DNA of 64,000 nt, from positions 31,849-95,848 of the forward strand of contig CABIIJ010000058.1 in assembly GCA_902175065.1 (NCBI GenBank), written 5' to 3'. Below the pieces are notes generated by a model, which worked only from the letters and a program-made list of their open reading frames with translations, was not told the origin of the DNA and made no database searches. The position numbers were made by a program, and so were the translations under genes. Below are positions 32,802 through 46,100 of this stretch, in pieces. Positions within the stretch are counted from its first letter, which is position 1, and the number at the start of each line of letters is the position of its first letter. Source of the stretch: an uncultured Comamonas sp. (lineage in GTDB: Bacteria > Pseudomonadota > Gammaproteobacteria > Burkholderiales > Burkholderiaceae_C).

Positions 32802-33113
32802 ATGTACGCGGTCATAAAAACCGGCGGCAAACAGTATCGTGTTGCTGCTGGCGAAAAAATCAAGGTAGAACAGATTGCTGCGGACGTAGGCCAGGAAATC
32901 GTGCTTGACCAGGTTCTGGCTGTCGGTAACGGCGCCGAGCTGAAGGTGGGCACACCCCTGGTGTCCGGCGCTAGCGTGAAGGCAACCGTTGTTGCCCATG
33001 GCAAGCACGACAAGGTGCGTATTTTCAAGCTGCGTCGTCGCAAACACTACATCAAGCACCAAGGCCACCGCCAGCAGTTCACCGAGCTGCAAATCGTGGC
33101 AATTGCTGGTTAA
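32802..33113 (+). CDS. rplU: 50S ribosomal protein L21
   Basis: [45 protein letters not shown]. Confidence 0.98.
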   Translation: MYAVIKTGGKQYRVAAGEKIKVEQIAADVGQEIVLDQVLAVGNGAELKVGTPLVSGASVKATVVAHGKHDKVRIFKLRRRKHYIKHQGHRQQFTELQIVAIAG

Positions 33114-33131
33114 TTTGTCAGGAGCTAAGTC

Positions 33132-33392
33132 ATGGCACAGAAAAAAGGCGGCGGCTCTACGCGCAACGGACGTGATTCCAAGCCAAAAATGCTGGGTGTG
33201 AAAGCCTTCGGCGGCGAGTTGATCAGCGCAGGCTCGATCATCGTGCGCCAGCGCGGCACCAAGTTCCACCCCGGCAACAACGTCGGCATTGGTCGCGACC
33301 ATACCCTGTTTGCTTTGGTCGATGGCCATGTGTCCTTTGAGACCAAAGGCGCCTTGAACAAGCAAACCGTCAACATCAGCCCTGCTGCCTAA
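33132..33392 (+). CDS. rpmA: 50S ribosomal protein L27
   Basis: [48 protein letters not shown]. Confidence 0.98.
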   Translation: MAQKKGGGSTRNGRDSKPKMLGVKAFGGELISAGSIIVRQRGTKFHPGNNVGIGRDHTLFALVDGHVSFETKGALNKQTVNISPAA

Positions 33393-33410
33393 GCACTGCT
33401 GAGCGACGCC

Positions 33411-33433
33411 AAAGCCCCGCTGGTCGGGGCTTT
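33411..33433 (+). terminator. Hairpin terminator after rpmA
   Basis: AAAGCCCC-GCTGGTC-GGGGCTTT. Confidence 0.7.
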
Positions 33434-33512
33434 GCTATTTTCCGGGTCTGCTGCTGGCGTATGCTGCGGGCCTTGCTGCGGGCCTTGCGCCGCGGGCAGC
33501 ATTTTTTTGTGA

Positions 33513-34595
<1,083 letters not shown>

Positions 34596-34611
34596 GAAGT
34601 CAAATAAATCA

Positions 34612-34697
34612 ATAGCTGTTTCCACAGATATTCAAACGATTTCAGATATAAAAACATCTGAAATTCAATAATATCAAGTGGAAGCAGCTATCTTTAT
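34612..34697. repeat. Intergenic palindromic repeat, copy 6
   Basis: ATAGCTGTTTCCAC/GTGGAAGCAGCTAT (13/14 plus wobble) and ATTTCAGAT/ATCTGAAAT. Confidence 0.85.
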
Positions 34698-34736
34698 CAT
34701 CCAACCCTGCATCCATTCTTCCAGCCTCCACCAGCC

Positions 34737-35867
34737 ATGTCAGTTGTCAAAGAAGCACGGCGCATCGTCGTCAAGGTCGGCTCCAGCCTCGTCACCAACG
34801 AAGGGCGCGGCCTGGATGAAGCCGCCATCGGGGAATGGGCACGCCAGCTGGCCGCCCTGGTGCATGGCAGCGACGGCGTACGCCGCGAGCTGATCATGGT
34901 CTCCAGCGGCGCGGTGGCCGAAGGCATGAAGCGCCTGGGCTGGAAAACCCGCCCCAGGGAGCTGCACGAATTACAGGCTGCCGCCGCCGTCGGCCAGATG
35001 GGGCTGGTGCAGATGTACGAAACCAAGCTGCGCGACCACCAGGTCGGCAGCGCCCAGGTGCTGCTCACCCACGCCGACCTGGCCGACCGCGAGCGCTACC
35101 TGAACGCCCGTTCCACCCTGCTGACCCTGCTGCGCCTGGGCGTGGTGCCGGTGATCAACGAGAACGACACCGTGGTCAATGACGAAATCAAGTTCGGCGA
35201 CAACGACACCCTGGGTGCCCTGGTGGCCAATCTGGTCGATGCCGACGTGCTCATCATCCTGACCGACCAGCCCGGCCTGTATACCGCCGACCCGCGCAGC
35301 ACCCCGGATGCCGCATTCGTCCACCAGGCCCGCGCGGGTGACCCGGCGCTGGAGGCGATGGCGGGCGGCGCAGGCTCGTCCATCGGCAAGGGCGGGATGC
35401 TGACCAAGATCCTGGCGGCCAAGCGAGCGGCGGGTTCCGGCACCTCCACCGTCATCGCCTGGGGGCGCGAGCAAAACGTGCTGCTGCGTCTGACGCAGGG
35501 CGAGGCCATCGGCACGGCGCTGATTGCGCCGACGCAGAAAATCCAGGCCCGCAAGCAGTGGATGATGGACCACCTGCAACTGCCCGGCGCGGTGCAGGTC
35601 GATGCCGGGGCTGCCGCCAAGCTGCAAACCGCTGGCAAAAGCCTGCTGCCCGTGGGCATGGTGGCGGTGGCGGGCGAATTCTTCCGGGGCGACGTGATTG
35701 CCGTGCGCGACCCGCAGGGCCGGGAAATTGCCCGGGGCCTGGCCAACTACTCCAGCGCCGAGGCGCGGCTGCTGTGCAAGCACAGCTCGGACGAGATCGC
35801 CCAGGTGCTGGGCTACAGCGCCGAGCCGGAAATGGTGCACCGCGACAATATGGTGGTGCTGCACTGA
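34737..35867 (+). CDS. proB: Glutamate 5-kinase
   Basis: [46 protein letters not shown]-terminal PUA domain. Confidence 0.97.
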   Translation: MSVVKEARRIVVKVGSSLVTNEGRGLDEAAIGEWARQLAALVHGSDGVRRELIMVSSGAVAEGMKRLGWKTRPRELHELQAAAAVGQMGLVQMYETKLRDHQVGSAQVLLTHADLADRERYLNARSTLLTLLRLGVVPVINENDTVVNDEIKFGDNDTLGALVANLVDADVLIILTDQPGLYTADPRSTPDAAFVHQARAGDPALEAMAGGAGSSIGKGGMLTKILAAKRAAGSGTSTVIAWGREQNVLLRLTQGEAIGTALIAPTQKIQARKQWMMDHLQLPGAVQVDAGAAAKLQTAGKSLLPVGMVAVAGEFFRGDVIAVRDPQGREIARGLANYSSAEARLLCKHSSDEIAQVLGYSAEPEMVHRDNMVVLH

Positions 35868-35908
35868 CTCAAAGCCGCCAACATGGCCGAGGGTTGTGTT
35901 GCCGGCGC

Positions 35909-37387
35909 TCAGTACGACGGATACGACTGCACGGCCTGGAAGTAATACACCTGCCCGCGCCCGGCCTCCTTGGCCTGGTACAGGGCCGTATCGGCATGGC
36001 GCAACAGCTCGGCAAAGCTGGTGCCATGCTCGGGATAGATGCTGACGCCACCGCTGACACCGTACACCGCCTGCAGATTCTCCCCATGCCACCAGCACGC
36101 CGTCGCGCAGGCCTGGAGCACCCGGATGGAGACCTCGCGCACATCCACCAGGGTGCAGCCGGGCAGCAGGAGCACGAACTCGTCGCCGCCCAGCCGGCAC
36201 ACCGTATCGCTCATCCGCGCCACCTGCTGTAGCTGCCGGGCAATGTGCACCAGGACATGGTCGCCAGCCGCGTGCCCCCAGCGGTCATTCACTTCCTTGA
36301 ACCCGTCCAGGTCCAGGTACAGCAGCCCGACGGCGCCCGCATCACGCTGCGCTGTCGCAATGGCCTGTTCGATGCGGTCCTGGAGCAGCGTTCGATTGGG
36401 CAGCCCGGTGAGCGGATCGTGCAGGGCCATCTCCTGCATCCGGTCCTTCTCGACCTGCAGGGCTTTTTGCGTGCGCTGGCGCCACTCCAGCTCGCGCACG
36501 AACAGCAGAGCCAGCCCCAGATTGCCCAGGAACAGCAGCAGGGCCATGCTGCCCAGGCTCCAGGCACTGCTGCGCCAGGGGGCCAGCACGGCATCCCTGG
36601 CCTGCACGACATTGACCAGCAGGGGCATCGCCGTGACGTGCTCGAAACTGTGGATGCGCTCGATGCCATCGAGCACCGAGGGCCGGGTGAAAACCCCGGA
36701 CTGGCGGGCGGTGTAACGCCGCCAATTCTCGCTGCCGGCCAGGGGATGGGACCGGGGCAGCGCCGACGGGGCCGGAAAACGCAGCAGCACCTGGCCATCC
36801 ATCCGGATCAGGTTGATCGCGCTGCCAGGCTCCATCTGCATTCCGGAAAACCATTCCTGCAACTGCTGCAGCGGCAGCAAGGCCACGACGACGCCACCCG
36901 GGCTGCCATCGGCCTGTTGCCAGACCCGTGCCAGCGGCAACACCTGCGGGCCATCGTGGACGAGCACCTGGGGCGCCCCGATAGCCAGCCCCAGGTCCGG
37001 CTGGCGCTGCAGCGCCTGGAAGAAATCCCGCTGGGCAAGGTCGAGCTGTTCTTGTCCGAAAGCGATGTCCCGCACACCCTGGCCCTGGGCGTCCAGCAGG
37101 AGCAGGGCACTGCCCGAGGCGGCCAGCATGGCCTGGGCATCCATCCCCTGCACCCCATCGCGTTGCAGGGCACTGCGCATTTGCAGCACATCCCGGTCGA
37201 TATCGGTCAGCACCCATTGCAGCCCCACGGCCAGAGTGTGGCTCAGGTTGCGGCTGGCCCGCTCGGCGTTGGCGAGCAGTTCCTGGCGCATCGTCCACAG
37301 ATTGCGGGCCAACAGCCCGCCCATGCCCAGCGAAACCAGCAAGGACAGCAGCACGAGGCGATGGAAAAAATAGCGGGTGAGCGACAT
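35909..37387 (-). CDS. Diguanylate cyclase with N-terminal periplasmic sensor
   Basis: GGDEF motif CRLGGDEFVLLLPG, RMSD I-site; N-terminal TM and sensor region. Confidence 0.92.
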   Translation of the reverse strand: MSLTRYFFHRLVLLSLLVSLGMGGLLARNLWTMRQELLANAERASRNLSHTLAVGLQWVLTDIDRDVLQMRSALQRDGVQGMDAQAMLAASGSALLLLDAQGQGVRDIAFGQEQLDLAQRDFFQALQRQPDLGLAIGAPQVLVHDGPQVLPLARVWQQADGSPGGVVVALLPLQQLQEWFSGMQMEPGSAINLIRMDGQVLLRFPAPSALPRSHPLAGSENWRRYTARQSGVFTRPSVLDGIERIHSFEHVTAMPLLVNVVQARDAVLAPWRSSAWSLGSMALLLFLGNLGLALLFVRELEWRQRTQKALQVEKDRMQEMALHDPLTGLPNRTLLQDRIEQAIATAQRDAGAVGLLYLDLDGFKEVNDRWGHAAGDHVLVHIARQLQQVARMSDTVCRLGGDEFVLLLPGCTLVDVREVSIRVLQACATACWWHGENLQAVYGVSGGVSIYPEHGTSFAELLRHADTALYQAKEAGRGQVYYFQAVQSYPSY

Positions 37388-37459
37388 ACCATTCAATGCG
37401 GGCCAGCAGCACGCATCCATTGATCCGGCTCATTGTAAAAATAAGGTTTTATTTCTTCC

Positions 37460-39670
37460 CTAGGGTTTGCGTGGGGCAGGTGTCGCCAGGCCCGCGCCGC
37501 GCACCTGCACCGTCACGGCGTCCAGCCGGCGCCCCTGTCGGTCGACGATTTCCAGCACATGCTGGCCGGGCATGGGCAGCCAGGCCAGTTGCGCCCCGGC
37601 CCCCAGGATGCGGCCATTCAGGCGCCAGCGCACGGCGCTGCTGCTGGAGCGCAGCCACAGGCGCTGCTGGGCGGGGGGAATGTCCGGGTCCAGCGCCAGG
37701 ATGGTGCCGGAGGCAGGCGTGAGGATCCGGGGGGCAAAGCCCGCCCCGGCGGGGTCGGCAGCCGCGCCAGCGCCGCTTGCCGGGACATTGTCCCGCGCGA
37801 AATCGGTTTGCGCCGAGCCGGTGAGGAACCACTCCTGGCGGTCGGCATCCAGCCCCTGCCCGCCAAAACGCACCCACTGCTGCTGCACCCCCGGCGGGGG
37901 CGCGGGGGCGCGGCTGGGCTGCTGGCGGTGCAGGTAGTCCATCACGTCGGCCCACACCGGGGCGGCGCCGCTGCTACCGCTGACGTCGTGCATGGCCGCG
38001 CCGCTGGCGTTGCCGACCCAGACGCCGACGGTGTAGCGCTCAGACCAGCCGATGGCCCAGTTGTCGCGCATGTCCTTGCTGGTGCCGGTTTTGACGGCGC
38101 TCCAGAACCGGGTGGCGAGCACGCTGTCCAGCCCGAAGGTGGGCGCTCGCGCCAGGCTGTCCGCAAGGATGTCGCCCACGATGAACGCCGCCTGGGGACT
38201 GACGGCCTGGCGCGGCAACGCCTGTTCCCCGGTGGCTGCGCCGGGCACCGGCCCGGCCACGGGCTGCCACTGTCCGCCATTGGCCAGGGCGCGGAAGGCG
38301 TTGGCCAGGCGCAGCAAATCGACCTCGCTGCTGCCCAGCGCCAGGCTGTAGCCGTAGTAACCGGCAGGCTGGGGCAGGTGCAGCCCGAACTGCGCCAGCT
38401 GCTGGTAAAAATCCTCCACCCCGACCATGGTCAGCGTGCGCACGGCCGGCACGTTCAGCGACGCGGCCAGCGCCACGCGGGCCGACACCCAGCCCTTGAA
38501 GCGCCGGTCGTAGTTCTGCGGGATGTACAGGCCCGACCCGGTGTTGATGTGGGCGGAGGAATCCTCGATCAGCGACGCCGCCGTCAGACGCCGCTGCTCC
38601 AGCGCCTGGGCGTAGAGGAAAGGCTTGAGGGTGGAGCCGGGCTGGCGCTGGGCCAGCACGCCGTCGACCTCCTGCGCCTGGCTCAGGCTGCCCGAGGAGC
38701 CGACCCAGGCCAGCACCTGGCCGCTGGCGTTGTCCAGCACGAGGACGGCGCCATCCTCGGCATTGCGCCCCTGCAGCTCGCGCAGGTGGCGTTGCAGGCT
38801 GTCGACGGCCACGCGCTGCACGTCGGCCCGTACCGTGGTGGCGATGCGCCCGGGCAGCGCCTGCCCTGGCAGCCACTGCGCCAGCACGCGCCGCGCCCAG
38901 TGCGGGGCGATACCCTGGCTGGCCGGCCACAGCCGGGCGCCGAGCACCTGTTCGGTGCGCCAGCGCACGGCGCTGCAATCGGGCGGGGGACGTTTTTGCA
39001 CGGCGGCAACGCTTTGCAGCACGCTGCAGGCGCGTTGGCCGACGACGCCGGCCTTGGCATTGGGGCCGCGGATGAGGGCGGCGGCAATCGCCGCCTCCTG
39101 CGCATCCAGCCCGTGCGCGGCCTTGCCGAACAGGGTGCGGCTCAGGGCGTCCAGCCCGACCAGCTCGCCGCGAAAAGGCACGAGGTTGAGGTAGGCCTCC
39201 AGGACTTCATCCTTGCGCCAGCTGCGCTCCAGGCGCGTGGCGGCCACGGCCTGGCCCAGCTTCTGCCCCAGGCTGCGCCCGCCTGCCGGGGTGCGCCAGT
39301 CTTCGTCCAGCAGCCCGGCCAGCTGCATGGTGATGGTGCTGGCGCCGCGCGTTTTCTGGTGCCACAGGTTGCCCCAGGCAGCGGCCGATACAGCCTGCCA
39401 ATCGACCCCGCTGTGTGTGTAAAAGCGCTGGTCTTCGCTGGCCAGCAGGGCCAGGCGCAGGGCGGCGGAGACGTCGGCCAGCGCCACCCATTCCCCCTGG
39501 CGCACCTGGGGGTTGGTGCGCACGCGCTGCAACTCCTGCCCGTCGTGGGCCAGCACCAGGGTTTCGGACGGGCGGTGCGCCGCGACCACTTCGCGGTAGC
39601 TGGGCAAGGCCTGGGCCACGCCGGGCAGCAGGCCGGCCAGCAGCACGAGGATGGCGATGCGGCGCTTCAC
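37460..39670 (-). CDS. pbpC: Penicillin-binding protein 1C
   Basis: Transglycosylase EDQRFYTHSGVD, GASTITMQLAGLL; transpeptidase GSTLKPF, KTGTSKD; C-terminal extension. Confidence 0.95.
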   Translation of the reverse strand: MKRRIAILVLLAGLLPGVAQALPSYREVVAAHRPSETLVLAHDGQELQRVRTNPQVRQGEWVALADVSAALRLALLASEDQRFYTHSGVDWQAVSAAAWGNLWHQKTRGASTITMQLAGLLDEDWRTPAGGRSLGQKLGQAVAATRLERSWRKDEVLEAYLNLVPFRGELVGLDALSRTLFGKAAHGLDAQEAAIAAALIRGPNAKAGVVGQRACSVLQSVAAVQKRPPPDCSAVRWRTEQVLGARLWPASQGIAPHWARRVLAQWLPGQALPGRIATTVRADVQRVAVDSLQRHLRELQGRNAEDGAVLVLDNASGQVLAWVGSSGSLSQAQEVDGVLAQRQPGSTLKPFLYAQALEQRRLTAASLIEDSSAHINTGSGLYIPQNYDRRFKGWVSARVALAASLNVPAVRTLTMVGVEDFYQQLAQFGLHLPQPAGYYGYSLALGSSEVDLLRLANAFRALANGGQWQPVAGPVPGAATGEQALPRQAVSPQAAFIVGDILADSLARAPTFGLDSVLATRFWSAVKTGTSKDMRDNWAIGWSERYTVGVWVGNASGAAMHDVSGSSGAAPVWADVMDYLHRQQPSRAPAPPPGVQQQWVRFGGQGLDADRQEWFLTGSAQTDFARDNVPASGAGAAADPAGAGFAPRILTPASGTILALDPDIPPAQQRLWLRSSSSAVRWRLNGRILGAGAQLAWLPMPGQHVLEIVDRQGRRLDAVTVQVRGAGLATPAPRKP

Positions 39671-39721
39671 CCGGCGGCCCCTGCCTGCCGGACCGGGGCG
39701 GCTTGAGAAAAGCCTATAAAA

Positions 39722-39807
39722 ATAGCTTGTTCCGCTTTCATACCAAGGTTTTCAGATATTTTCATACCGAAAAATACTGTCAATAAAGCGGGACAAGCTA
39801 TCTTTAT
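39722..39807. repeat. Intergenic palindromic repeat, copy 7
   Basis: ATAGCTTGTTCCGCTTT/AAAGCGGGACAAGCTAT (16/17 plus wobble). Confidence 0.8.
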
Positions 39808-39817
39808 TGATAGTTCT

Positions 39818-40120
39818 TTATTCAGGATGCACCGGGGTCTTGGCCGCCGCGCCGATCACCGTCGTCCAGGGCTGGACGGTGTGGCGCAGCACCAGGCCGT
39901 TTTGCACGTAGGGGTCGGCCTGGACGAAGGCCTCGATCACGCCGGGGTCGATGCAGTCGAAGACGAAGACGGCGCTGTCCGGCACGGCGCCGACGGTGCC
40001 GCCCAGCACCATTTCACCCCGGCCCTGGGCGGCCCAGGCGGCGGCAAGGTGGGCGTTGCGAAATTCGCCCCGGCGTTGCAGGTAGTCGGCGCTGTAGTGG
40101 TAGGTCAAGAGGTAGTGCAT
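39818..40120 (-). CDS. YciI-like protein
   Basis: MHYLLTYHYSADYLQRRGEFRNAHL..., VEAFVQADPYV-type motif (IEAFVQADPYVQNGLV). Confidence 0.9.
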   Translation of the reverse strand: MHYLLTYHYSADYLQRRGEFRNAHLAAAWAAQGRGEMVLGGTVGAVPDSAVFVFDCIDPGVIEAFVQADPYVQNGLVLRHTVQPWTTVIGAAAKTPVHPE

Positions 40121-40143
40121 GGGGGGTTCTCCTTGAAAAGTGT

Positions 40144-43100
40144 TTACGGTGCGCCGATGGTCCAGCGGGCGTTGGGCGTTTCCCCGAACATCTCCGGGGC
40201 GTACAGCGCTTCGACGCGCGACGGCGGCAGGGCGAAGCTGCCGGGGTTGTTCAGGCGCAGGGTGTATTCGACGCTGGTCGCGCCCTGGCCCAGGTAGCTC
40301 CAGTAGGCGCGGTAGCTGTCCTGGCCGCGCTCGACGAAGGCCGGGGTGCGCCACCAGTCGGCGTTGCGGTTTTCGCCTTGCGTGGCGATCTCCGAATCAC
40401 GGCCCAGGCCGCTGCCCAGGATGGTGGCCCCGGCAGGGATGGGGTCGGTCACGGCCACCCAGGTCATGTCGGCGCTGGCCTCGACCTCCAGGCGCACGCG
40501 CACGATGTCGCCCCGTTGCAGGTTCTTGAGGTCGGCCCCCTGCAGCGGCGTCACGGTTTTGCGCAGGCGGTAGCCCGCATCGAACGGCGCGGTGCGCGGC
40601 ACGGCGGCAATGGACTGGATGGCCACCCACGGTTTGCCCGTGCCCCGGTGCTGCACGCTGAACTGGCCCAGCGTGCGCTCGCCCCAGGGCAGGAACAGGG
40701 TGTTGGCCGGCAGGGGCGCATCCAGGGCGCTGCTACCGCTGGGCAGCAGGCGGCTGGGCTGGGCCTGTGCGACAGCGGCTGCGGCCCTGGAGGGGCTGCT
40801 GGCTTGCTGCAGGGTTTTCCAGTCCAGGGTTTGCGTGCTGGCGTTGAGCATGGCGGTGGTGTCGCCCGTCACCGGGTCGCGCTCATAGGCGCTGCTGAAC
40901 TGGCGCAGCGCCAGCCCCGCCCACAGGTTGGCGGTGGTGGTGCGCCAGGCACCGCTTTGCTGCCGCGCCAGCAGGCCGGTGACCAGGCGCGGGCGCTCGT
41001 CATCCCAATCGGGATTGCCGAGGGTGGCCAGCAGCAGGCGGGCGGCATTCACGTCCGGCCCCTGCATCAGCCACCACCAGTAGTCCTGCGCGTCGGTGGA
41101 GAACACCACCTGCGTGCCCTGGTAGGACAGGCGGTTGCGCAGGATCTGCCACGCCTCCTGCTGCAACCCGGCCCGGCCCGGCACCTGGACGTGGGCCAGC
41201 ACGGTCAGCCAGTCGAGCACGCTGTGCGTGGGCCAGCGGATGGGGTCGATGTCCAGGCTGTCGAGCAGGGCCGGGGTGGCTTTGCCATCCAGCGCCAGGG
41301 CGGCGATGGCGGCCAGCTTGCGCTCGGTCAGGTCCTCGCGCGGACTCCAGAACTTGCGCTGCACCCGCCCGGTGACGAAGGCGATCAGGGCCTGCTGCAT
41401 CTGCGCATGTTCGGCCTCGGGCAGGGTGAAGCGCGGGTCGGTCTTGCGCATGAAGTGCGACAGCGTGAGCAGGTGCGCCGTCAGCGTGTCGCTGCCCTGC
41501 GCCCGCACCCCGTCCTGCGGCGGGAAGTAGAGGGCCAGGCCGTCGCCGTCCAGGTAGGTCGGCAGGCGGCCCATGATGCTGCTCCACAGCGCCGCATCGT
41601 TCAGCCCCACGGCCCGGCTGGTGGTCTGCTCCAGGCAGCTATGGGGGTAGCGCTGCCACCAGTCGCGCAGGCCGGGCACGCCCTCCTCGGGATCGGCCAG
41701 GCGCTCGCTGAACGTCAGGCGCAGGCCACCCTTGCCCACCACGGCCTGCGGCGGCCACTGCACGGGCATTTGCACGCGGCCATCGATCTGCTCCAGCGTG
41801 GCCTGCTGAACGGCCAGGGGCACGGCCGGCAACAGGCGCTGGCTCACGGCCACGGCATCCCTGGCGCCGGTCCTGGCATCGCTGGCCTGCAAGCTCCAGT
41901 GCAGCACCCCTTCATGGGCCTGCGCCAGGGCGGTGGGCACCTGCACGGCCCATTGCACGGCTTGCGCATCGCCCGCCGCGACCTCGACCTTCCGGGCGGG
42001 CAGCTCCAGGCCGGTCACCTGGGGTTGGAGCTGCACCTGCATGGCCTGATCGGTGGTGTTGCGCACGGTGAACAGGGCGGTGAACTGGTCGCCCTCGCGC
42101 ACCACGGGCGGCAGGCCGCTGATGAGCTGCAAGTCCTGCGTCGTGGCAATGGTGGCGCTACCGGTGCCGAAGCGGTCTTCGCCCTCGTCGGCAATGGCGA
42201 CGATTTCAAAGCTGCTCAGGGCATCGCCCAGCGGCACGGTGACCTGGGCGCGGCCCTGGGCGTCGAGCTGCACCACGGGCTGCCACAGCAGCAGGGTGTC
42301 GAACAGCTCGCGTGTGTTGCTGCGCCCGCCGCCGCCGCCCGGTGCGGCGGCCTTGCGGCCGTAGTGACGCCGGCCGACGATTTCAGACTGCGCCGTGGCG
42401 GTGCTGACACTCCAACTGCGGTGGCGCCACAGCCCTTCGGCCAGCTTCCAACTGGTGTTGGGCATCAGTTCCAGCAGGGCCTTGTCCACCGCTGCCAGGG
42501 CCACCTGGGCGTGGGCCGCAGGCTGGCCGTCGGCCTGCAATACCTGGATGCCGACCTGGGCCTGCTCGCGCACCTGGTAGCGCGGTTTGTCGGTGCTGAC
42601 TTTCACCTGCAACTGCCTGCCCGCATCCTGCACCTGGATTTCGGCCACGCCCAGGCGGAAGGCAGGTTTGCTCAGGTCGACCATGGCGGTGGGGGCCGCG
42701 TATTCCTTGTTGCCATGCCAGTAGGCATCCCACCACTGGCGCGGCGCCTTGTAGCCCCAGGTGAAGAAGCTGTACCACGGCACCTCGTACAGCCGCCCGC
42801 GCAGCGCCAGCACGCTGACGTACACGTTCGGCCCCCACCCGGCCTGCACGGGCAGGTCGACCACCGGCTTGCTGCCCTTGAGCTGCACGACTTCGGCATG
42901 GAGCACGCCCTCGCGCTCCACGCTGACCAGGGCCGTGGCTTCACGGAAGGGCATCCGCACCTGGAAGCGGGCCGTCTGGCCCACGGCGTAGCCGGGGTTC
43001 TCCGGCAGCAGGTCCATGCGGTCGTGGTCTTCCCCGCCGAACCACAGCTCGCCCTGGCCCGTCACCCAGACGGTATCGGCCGCCTGGGCGACATGGCCGT

Positions 43101-46100
43101 CCTTGTCCCGGGTGGTGACGATCAGCTCCACCTGCCCCGGCTGGGTCAGGTCGGCCTCGCAATAGAGCAGGCCGGCGCTATCGCTCTTGCCGCTGCACAA
43201 CTGCCCCAGGGGGATGCGCTCGGTCTGGTTGTCGTAGCTGTAGAAGCCCCCGACCAGCCGCTTGCGGGTGGTGGTGGTGCGGGTCAGCACGGCCTCGACC
43301 TTCATGGCCACGCCCGCCTGCGGGCGGCCCTCGGTATCGACCGCGACGGTTTGCAGCTTCAGCTTGCGCTGCACGGAAACCCAGTTGTCCGCCAGGATGC
43401 CCGGCAGCACCGCCGCCGGCCACAGGGTATGGGTGCTGCGCAGGGTCTGGATTTCGCCGTTGGGGTCGGCAAAACTGGCCTCCAGCAGCAGCTCCCGGGG
43501 CTGCTGCAGCGGCCCCACGCCGGGCAATGGCACCTGGCCCTGGCCCTGCGCATCGAGGGTGACGGGCAGCTTGTCGGCCAGCAGGCGCTCCTGCTCGGTC
43601 ACAGCGCCGTCGGGCGCGGCAAAGCTGTAGCGCGACCAGCGCGGGAAATACACGCCGTGGCCGCGCAGCAGGGCATTGACCTGCACCTCCTGGCCTTTGG
43701 CCGAGCCGCCGTTGAGGTATTGCAGGCTCACCGCCACCGGCAGCGCCTGGGGCTGGATCAGGGGCGCCCTGGGCACAGGCTGCACACTGCCTTCGAGCAC
43801 CGGCAGGCGGAAGGCTTCCACCCGGAACTGGCCCGAAGACAAGGTCATGGATTGCCCCTTGCCCTCCCAGCGCAATTCGATGCGGTACTGCCCCAGCTTG
43901 GCGGCAGGGGGCACGGCAAAGCGGCTCAGGGCGTAGCGGGCATGGCCCCCTTCCTCGCTCCATTCCAGGGGCAAGGTGTAGGTCTGGCCGCTACCGACGT
44001 GGGTGATCACCGCTTCCTGCACCGGGGGGGCCTGCACGCCGGCCAGCCCCTCCATCCTCTCGCGGCGGATGAAATGCTTCATCGAGACGGTTTCACCGGC
44101 CCGCACCAGGGTGCGGTCCAGCACCGTGTGCGCGACGACCGGGGCATCGTCGTCCCAGCTTCTGGGCAGATTGAAGCGCCACGGCTCGATGCCGCGCTGC
44201 CAGTCGCTCCAGATGAACGCCATATCCCCATCCTGGCGGGCGCTGACGAACCATGTCCGGCTCTGCGCAGACTGGCTGCAGCGCGGGGCCTCCCGGGCAA
44301 TGTCGGGCAGCAGCAGGATGCCCTGGCTGTCCGTCAGCCCCTGGGCCTGGACATGGCCATCGCAACTGGAAATCTGCACCTGCGCCCCCGCCACCGGCTG
44401 GCCCTTGTCCAGGCTGGTGACCCACACAGCGGCGTTTTCCCGCCCAAACTTGGCATGGACGGCCAGATTGGTCACCAGCGCAGTGGTGCGCACGAACATG
44501 CGCCGCTGCGCCCCCAGGCGCTCATCCAGCAGGGCCGTGCCCAGGTTGGGGGAATCGATTTCCAGCACATGAAAGCCGGGCTGCTTCAGCGGCACGCCAA
44601 TCACTTCAAAGGGCCGGGGGTCGCCCTCCCGGGGCGCAGGCAGCAGCACCTGCTGCACCTGTTTCTGCCCTTGCAGCAAGGAGATGCTGCGCGTGGAGAC
44701 GGAATGCTCGTCCACTTCGCGGTAGTCTGGCGCCGCATCCTCGTCGTCGGCACCGGGCCGCTTGCGCATCGGCGCGGGCAACGGGCCTTGCACATCCCTG
44801 GCCGCCACCTCGCGGCGCACGCTGCCCCAGCGGTAGCGCTGCAATTTCTCCCACCAGGCGATGATGCTGGCGTCATCCGTCAGCACCAGGTCACGCAGTT
44901 GCGCAACCGCATCGCGCGTGTGCAAGCCCTCGATATGGCGCACGGTCAAGGGCAGCACGGCGGTGCCGGCGCCATCGCGCTCCTCGGCGAAGCGCTCCAG
45001 CACGCCGAATTCGTCACTGGCGAACTTGGCCAGGGCGGGTGCCGCCCCGGTCTGCACGGTCAGGGGAAAGCTGGCGGCATTGCTCAGGGGCCGGCCGCTG
45101 TCGTCGGCGAAGTTGTCCGGCAACTCCAGGCGGTAACTGGTTTGCGGCTGCAGGTAGGGGCCGAACGTCAGGCGCGTGACCGTATTGCCCTCGTCGCCCT
45201 CCTCGAACCGGGGCGCCAATGCGCCGCCATCGCCCACCAGACGCACCTGGGCCGCCACGGTTTTCTCTATTTGCGCACTGAAGTCAAGATAAACGGGCCG
45301 GATCGGCAGGCAGCCCGATTGGGCATTCTCCCGCTCGCAGGTCATTTCCGCAGTGAAGGCGCTGCGCACCTCGAAGGTGAACACCCGCGTCTTGCGATTG
45401 ACTACGCCCCCTGCCGTCTGCACCCCGGCCCCGTAGACCAGTTGCACCTCGCTGCCCGCCGTCAAGCGCCGGTTGCAGGCCAGCAAGGCCCACTCGCTCG
45501 GTGCCTTTTCCACGCGGCCTTTCAGCCGCAACCCGTCCAGGATGGCATCGGCATCCTGGCCCTCCACCCAGCGCAGGGGAATGCGCTCGCCCACGTCCTT
45601 GCTGCGGCAATGGCTGTGCTCCAGCAGGCTTTCCCTGGTCGGTGCGCTGTTGAAGCGCAGCACAAACACCTGGTCCTCGTCAATCGGCTGGTAGGTGTCC
45701 GGCAAGATCTGTTGCACATGGGGGCCGGCCACTTCGAATTGATAGCTGCTTGCGCCCGTCAGCGGGGATTTTTCGGGCGATTGGAAGGTTTTTTCCAGCT
45801 GCACCTGGCAGCGCACCCCGGCAGGCACCGGGCGCTCGAACTGCCACACCCACTCGCGGGCACTGTTCCAGCGGCCCGTGCCCTGGGCACTCTGGGGGTC
45901 GGAACAGCTCACGCGGGCGGGCGCCGGGGCCTGTGGATCGCCGAATCGCACGGCGTCCTGGTCCGTGCGCAGCACGACCTGGCGCACCTCGTTCACCACC
46001 CCCTGGGGGGAGAGTTTCTGCACCTGCAGCGCCAGTGCCGGCTGGGCCAGTAGCCCAGCAGCACAAATTCCCAGTGTCAGCCATATCCGGCGATGCAACA

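Noticed and set aside
37559-39706. 715 aa antisense ORF over pbpC
   Set aside because: Shadow ORF; PBP1C motifs are on the minus strand.
40378-46053. 1891 aa open frame antisense to the alpha-2-macroglobulin gene
   Set aside because: Low-complexity His/Gln/Gly/Ala-rich translation without motifs; typical antisense shadow of a GC-rich codon pattern. The sense frame has signal peptide and thioester motif.
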